DNA of 64,000 nt, from contig BRKX01000004.1 of assembly GCA_026008535.1 (NCBI GenBank), positions 29,082,501-29,146,500 of the forward strand, given 5' to 3'. The position numbers and the translations under genes are program-made. Below are positions 59,330 through 64,000 of the stretch, piece after piece (the first letter of the stretch is position 1; each line of letters begins with the position of its first letter). The notes beneath the pieces were generated by a model. The model was not told the origin of the DNA and searched no databases. It saw only the letters and a list, made by a program, of their open reading frames with translations. The stretch comes from Perilla frutescens. Its lineage: Eukaryota; Streptophyta; Magnoliopsida; Lamiales; Lamiaceae.

Positions 59330-59342
59330 TGGCACCATTGTC
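59330..59342 (+). other. tRNA-Asp-type primer binding site, second element
   Basis: TTTTTGGCACCATTGTCGGGGAC; same type as 53947 with the same CG-to-CA change and two more changes. Confidence 0.8.
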
Positions 59343-59365
59343 GGGGACTGTTTATTTTTTGCGCT

Positions 59366-62300
59366 TGTAACACCCCATAATTTCAGATAAGGTTTAGAGG
59401 ATTATTAAGAGTAATTAAGAAGTTAAGGAAGAAGTTTAGTTAAAGATTAAGTGAGGTCAGATGTTAGTCACAAATTTAGGAGTCATTTTTCGTAAAGTCG
59501 TCTTTTTCAAAAATTTGATCTTAACTCAGTTTTGGCCGATTTTGGTCTTTTTAGAAAGGTTTTAACTCAAGGAGTATGCCGGTGTTTTCTGATTTTAAAT
59601 CTGATGTCGTTTGAGGTCCCGGTGATGAAAAATGTATTTAAAGGATGAATGAATAGTAACTTTTGTATGCTTTCGTGATTTGAGAAATTTATGAAATCCT
59701 CCTCATTGATCTGAGTCTTGTTTTGTTAGGCCCCTCTTATGGGAAATGACTCAAGGAATCCGTTGGCATTCACGAATTTCAATTCTGAGCTCAATCGAAC
59801 GCTCGAGAGTAAAATCTGTCAGTCTGAGTGAATAGTAAAAAGTATTTCCAAAAAAGGAATATTTGCTCGTCTTTCTTCTGACGACCCCGTATTCTTCACG
59901 AATTAGGTTGGTTTACTAGTATTCGAGCCAACGAGTCTCCCGATATTTTCAGATTTCATGTATGAGGTCATTTGGACCTCGACATCGAATAAAGTAGCTT
60001 TTAACTGAACCCGGGGTAACTTTTGCAGTATTCTTGCACTGAAGTGGCTTCCCTTGGAAGCCAAAGCTTTACCTATAAATAGGACTCCACCCCTTCACTT
60101 TCATTTGCTCATTTTTACTTCTTCAACCCCCACTTCTTAAGAGAGAAAGTCAAGAGAAAGCTCTAGTCGAGCGAGGAGTCTCTTCATGAGTTCACCTCCG
60201 AGACAACGAGCAGAGTGGCGTGGAAGGGATGCGGTGAGGGAAGGTGTTAGGGGTGCCATTGGGTTGTATCAGGTGGCTCTGCCGCTATTGCGACTTGACG
60301 AGATGCCGAGCTAGCCACCTTTCTTCGACGCACCCAACTCCGTTCATTGTTGTTGTCAATCTCGAATCCATTTCCTTTCTTGTCTTTAAATTTCCGTATT
60401 TACTTTCCGTTTTTCGTATTCTTCATATTCTTCATTATTATTCATTTATTTTCCGTCGAAAGTTAGTATTTCGATTCTTGTTGAAGTTCCAATTTAATAG
60501 CATTTCCGTTATTATTCTCGTGATTAAATTCCGTATTTAAATTTTTGTATTTAAGTTTTGTCGAGTTTAAGAGATAGACATGTTTATACCGTTACAATGT
60601 CGATTTATTTTCAAGTTTAAAGCATGCTTGTTTTTAAGTTTTGGCTAAGCTTTAAGCCTTGTATTTAAGTTTAAAATGTCTAGGAAAGGGAGAGGCACCC
60701 GAGTAATGCCTCGACCAACACTTCGATCGAAAGATTTTGAAGTCTGTGAGAGTGCACGGACTGTGCAAAGAGTGCACGGCCCGTGCAAAGCAGTACAGAG
60801 CTCTCGAAATGTTTCTAGAGAGCTAGCACAGCCCGTGCAAGTTTAGCACAGACCATGCAAGCCATTGCACGGACCGTTTCAGACTTTCTGGGCACCTGGT
60901 TCTCGCCTCAAGGCCCAGCACAACCCGTGCAAGACTTCTGCCTCCAAGTTCTTATTCCAATCATATTCTAAACTTGAGTCTCTCAAGCCCTCGTGTTTTC
61001 TAAAGGTTCTAAAGTCGTGCAATCTATGTTTAAGTCCTAGTTAAGGGTGATTAAGCTAGATATTGTTTAATTTCTTAATTAGATGTTATAATCTTCGAAG
61101 AAGGCCGCTAAGTCGATGATTCGACTTTTGTAGGAGGTAGTGAACCCCGTGGAAACCTGGAGAATGATTAGCAACTTGTTTCTTTATCCTCCGCTTAGTG
61201 ATCGAGGTGGGTAAATCTATACTCATCTAAAGTTTGAGCCAATAAACTCTAGAAGCATGTTAGGGCAAAATGAGATATCCAATAAAATGTTTTGCTCTGC
61301 CTGATTGATCTATGTGGAAAGGAAGGTAGTAAAGGAAGATATTATATTATACTTGAGTTATTGAGTATGTTAGAATTACTGAAAGCATGATTATTGCTTA
61401 GTTGAGTTTATAAGGATTGTTTAAATGTTATTATTAGTATTTTGTATATGCCCAATCTTGTGATTTAAGTAGAGATTATATTAAGATTGGTTTAGTCAAG
61501 CTTTGACTCTAGGGCAGTTTTAGCTCCCTCTTAAGACGAGATCACGTTAAGTTAAAGGATTGGACCTAGACATTTCTCTAGGCTTGGTATTGCTAGTAAA
61601 GCTAAGGAAATGAGGATATAGCTTGGATATAAGCACTACTTGATCTCAGAGAACTTAAGAAATGAATTATTTAGGTTGGAGTCACTGCTGGGTTAACCCC
61701 TTACAAACTCGTAAAAGTATTCGAGGTAACCCCTCTTTTATCTTATGGCATGCCTAAGGGTGCAGTTGACATCAGGTTGGGCCCAAAAGTAAAGAAAAGG
61801 TTTTGAGGATATGGAGAGGGCTTTTGCGTTTTGCTCTCCATATATCGCCAGTTGATTATTGGATATTTCTCAAGTTATTAAAGGATCTTTTATTAAAACC
61901 CACTGAGTAAATTAGTGCTCACGCCCTCTTTTTCAAATATTTTCAGGTTGAGATGCCGAGGCTGTTGGTGGCTGTGGATGTGGGTTGGCTGCCGAGTTAT
62001 TTTTACTATAGTATAAGTTATTGAATTCCATTGTGTTTCTACTACTCTGATACTATCATTTATATTTCCTAAGCCTTATCATGTGTATCAAGATGCTATG
62101 AACAAGTTCCTTCATCATCATTTATATATATAAAGATGCATTCTAAGTTTATTCCATATTTTTGAGTAATATTTCTTTTCCACCTATGAAGAGGCTTAAG
62201 CATGATTGGTTCTGTTTAATTGCTTTGACCTATTAATGGGTCCTTGCTTGTTGGTTTCTGGTTGAGTTAGCCCTTGTCATTCCATTACTTTTGCCAAAGT

Positions 62301-62463
62301 TTGACTACTTCATAATCAATTTATCTCGAGTAACATCGCATATCTTTCGAAAGTATATCTTTATTCATAAACATTCTTTGTTAATCTTCCATCTGTGGTA
62401 TTAATCCCTTAATAACACCTCGTCCCCATTCGTTAATCCTTATCTTGGGACTGGGCTGTTACA
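59366..62463 (+). repeat. 5' LTR of the terminal gypsy element
   Basis: TG...CA ends; TATA box ACCTATAAATAGG near 60074. A cluster of GCAC..GTGC hairpin-like motifs at 60750-60935. Its 3' third is the reference for the fragments at 36280, 48718 and 50085. Confidence 0.88.
60072..60081 (+). promoter_or_regulatory. TATA box in the terminal gypsy LTR
   Basis: CTATAAATAG about 710 bp into the LTR, followed by a C/T-rich stretch; probable core promoter. Confidence 0.65.
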
Positions 62464-62466
62464 GAT

Positions 62467-62478
62467 AGTATCAGAGCC
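62467..62478 (+). other. Primer binding site of the terminal gypsy element
   Basis: AGTATCAGAGCC three bases after the LTR; one change from the tRNA-Met-type GGTATCAGAGCC. Confidence 0.75.
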
Positions 62479-63022
62479 ATGTTTACAACTATGCAGACCT
62501 GTCTCTTTGTTTAAGTTAAGTGTTTATGTGCATATGAATTGCTTCATGATAAGTTACAGCAGTAACCCACAACTCGCCATCACCCTCATATCCTCAACCA
62601 ATAATCAAGGTATGATAGTATAGAGATTTGAGATTTTGGATTCACGAATTTTGGAATACAGGAAAGGAAAAGATTTTAGCAATCAAGCATGCCTCTTTTA
62701 TGGATAAAGGGAAAACCTTGGGAATAAAATTCCAAGTGAAAAGTATTCAGGCAAAATGATTTTCTGAGAAGGAAAGTTTGTGAAATGAGTTCTTGATCAC
62801 AAAGAAAAGTGTTTAAAAATTTATTCTCAAACCTATGTCTTAAAGACAAGGTAAAAATTTGTGATTAAAGACTTTGGGCACCAAAATTTTTATCAAAGTC
62901 AACTGCTTAAAAGGAGCTATGTATACAAGAAAAAGTAGTCTGAATCTAGATGATAGCATGATCTCAGGAGAACCTTAGGTCTCCCTTTTATGATCTAGAC
63001 TGATTAACCTTCTTGTTTCTAG

Positions 63023-63379
63023 ATGGCCAAGTGTCATTTGGCTGCTCGGAAAAATGTGCCTATTTTCTGCCCTGTTCAAGAAAGGAACAGCTTTGGAGAA
63101 ACCTTCGAATGTCCGGATCGTGAATCACACCGAGTCCCTATTCTCCTACACACATCAAGTGCACCAGTGGGCCCCTGCATATCAAACGTTTGCCCCTCAG
63201 GGTTTGGGACAGTGTATCTCCCATCAGTTCCCCGAAGCAAGCTTGAGGAAATTCAAAATTCAAGGTACCAGAGACAGATGAAGATGAGGAAGAAGAGTAC
63301 CCAGAGGAGGAAGGCGAGAAAGAGATGGAATCGTCATGCAAAAGGAAAGGAAAAGGCCCAGCGTATAGTTAATCTTTAG
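63023..63379 (+). pseudogene. Decayed accessory ORF between primer site and gag
   Basis: Three overlapping frames. One carries TALEKPSNVRIVNHTESLFS and QTFAPQGLGQCISHQF; another ends in an acid stretch (DEDEEEEYPEEEGEKEME), so one ancestral ORF has probably been frameshifted. Position and acidic end recall the 159-residue ORF at 6566-7045, but I see no sequence similarity. Function unknown. Confidence 0.4.
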
Positions 63380-63686
63380 AAGTAGGTAAAGGAGGTGTTG
63401 TTGTTAGAACACCTTGCTGATCTGTCTGTCCGTGTTAATCCAGATCTTATTCTGTAAATGTATTAATCAACCCTTTAAATTTTAATAGTGGCAGTAATTC
63501 TCCAAAAGGCTGCCCTATTTCTGAATGTAACCAAGAACCTCTTTCTTATTAATGCTAAGGAGTAATGAGGCAATTTTCTCGCTTTTCTTGATCTATCCTG
63601 CGTAATCTAAAGACCTTATCGAAAGGCATTTCATTTTGCGTCGTGCAAATTCGAGCGAGCATCGCTAATATTTAGGATTCTTTAGA

Positions 63687-64000
63687 ATGCCGCCAAGAAG
63701 ACGTCAAGCCGAGATCGAAGAAGAGAACGAGGCTGTAAGAGAGCAAGTCCCGAACCATGGCTCGAGAGCTAAAAATGTGTTTCTTAAACACAACCCTCCA
63801 TCATTGAATAGTTTAGGAGACCCGACGGGAGTCGAGAAATGGGTTTGTTCCTTAGAAGTGAATTTTTAATTTTATAGATTGTTCAGAAGATGAGGAATTA
63901 GGTTGTGCTCTTTTATGCACATAGATAATACGGACTACTGGTGGGAGTCCGTTTAAAGGATGATAACTTTGGAGGAATGGACGGAGTATGATTGGGAAGA
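63687..64000 (+). pseudogene. gag of the terminal gypsy element, 5' end only
   Basis: MPPRRRQAEIEEENEAVREQ at 63687, then FLKHNPPSLNSLGDPTGVEK and WVCSLEVNF-stop. After a frame change, GCALLCT, DNTDYWWESV and then EWTEYDWE in another frame; this is the usual gag wording of chromoviruses. It has at least two frameshifts or stops within 300 bp. Cut by the window end. Confidence 0.8.

Larger units (their letters stand above)
59366..64000 (+). mobile_element. Ty3/gypsy chromovirus-like element, runs off the window
   Basis: 5' LTR 59366-62463 (3098 bp, TGTAACACCCC...GGGCTGTTACA), primer site at 62467, a long leader with a decayed ORF, and gag from 63687. LTR size and the CACTGAG..TTAGTGCTCA..TTTTCAGGTTGAG segment fit Tekay-like elements. 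It cuts the previous element 42 bp after its LTR. Confidence 0.85.

Overview
The window is nuclear DNA of a flowering plant, most likely a dicot. It is AT-rich, holds one multi-exon plant gene, and is otherwise dominated by nested, mostly decayed transposable elements. No bacterial, organellar, CRISPR or defence-type system is visible. All calls come from reading the sequence; clade names for retroelements are by motif resemblance and are inferences.

Layout. 1-341 and 8865-9560 look like the intron and leader exon of a minus-strand transcription unit, split by a complete Ty3/gypsy chromovirus (342-8859, minus strand, 5-bp target duplication ATATG, near-identical LTRs). 9753-11367 holds four copies of a tRNA-derived SINE, three of them in direct order with matching junctions, plus a 349-bp hAT-like element with an 8-bp target duplication. 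11402-12203 is a foldback element. 12961-16294 is the one convincing host gene: a seven-exon, 289-residue alkaline-ceramidase-family membrane protein on the minus strand, open in every exon. 17184-19241 is the 5' part of a second, plus-strand transcription unit cut off by the next element.

From 19601 to about 52562 lies a SIRE-like Ty1/copia element on the minus strand. It is broken into pieces by at least four later insertions: solo and partial LTRs of a second copia family ('family B') near 22.2-26.2 kb, a rearranged family-B copy at 30539-36132, a Ty3/gypsy LTR apparently split by an inversion (36.3-50.8 kb), and inside that LTR a full-length family-B copy (36566-48717). The last copy carries in its leader an internally deleted gypsy element (42324-45822) with perfect GTGTG target duplications.

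From 52562 to the end, plus-strand gypsy elements are stacked: an Athila-like element (LTR, tRNA-Asp-type primer site, degenerate gag) interrupted by a 1864-bp solo LTR with ATGAG duplications, then a second LTR with the same primer-site type, then a chromovirus with a 3.1-kb LTR whose decayed gag runs off the window.

The clearest overall signal is how the elements died. In four independent elements almost every nonsense codon I could place sits where the family, or a sister copy in this same window, has Gln, Trp or Arg. These are single C-to-T (or opposite-strand G-to-A) changes, often in CAG or CG context, as expected from deamination of methylated cytosine. The nesting also gives a relative order of insertions that can be read directly.
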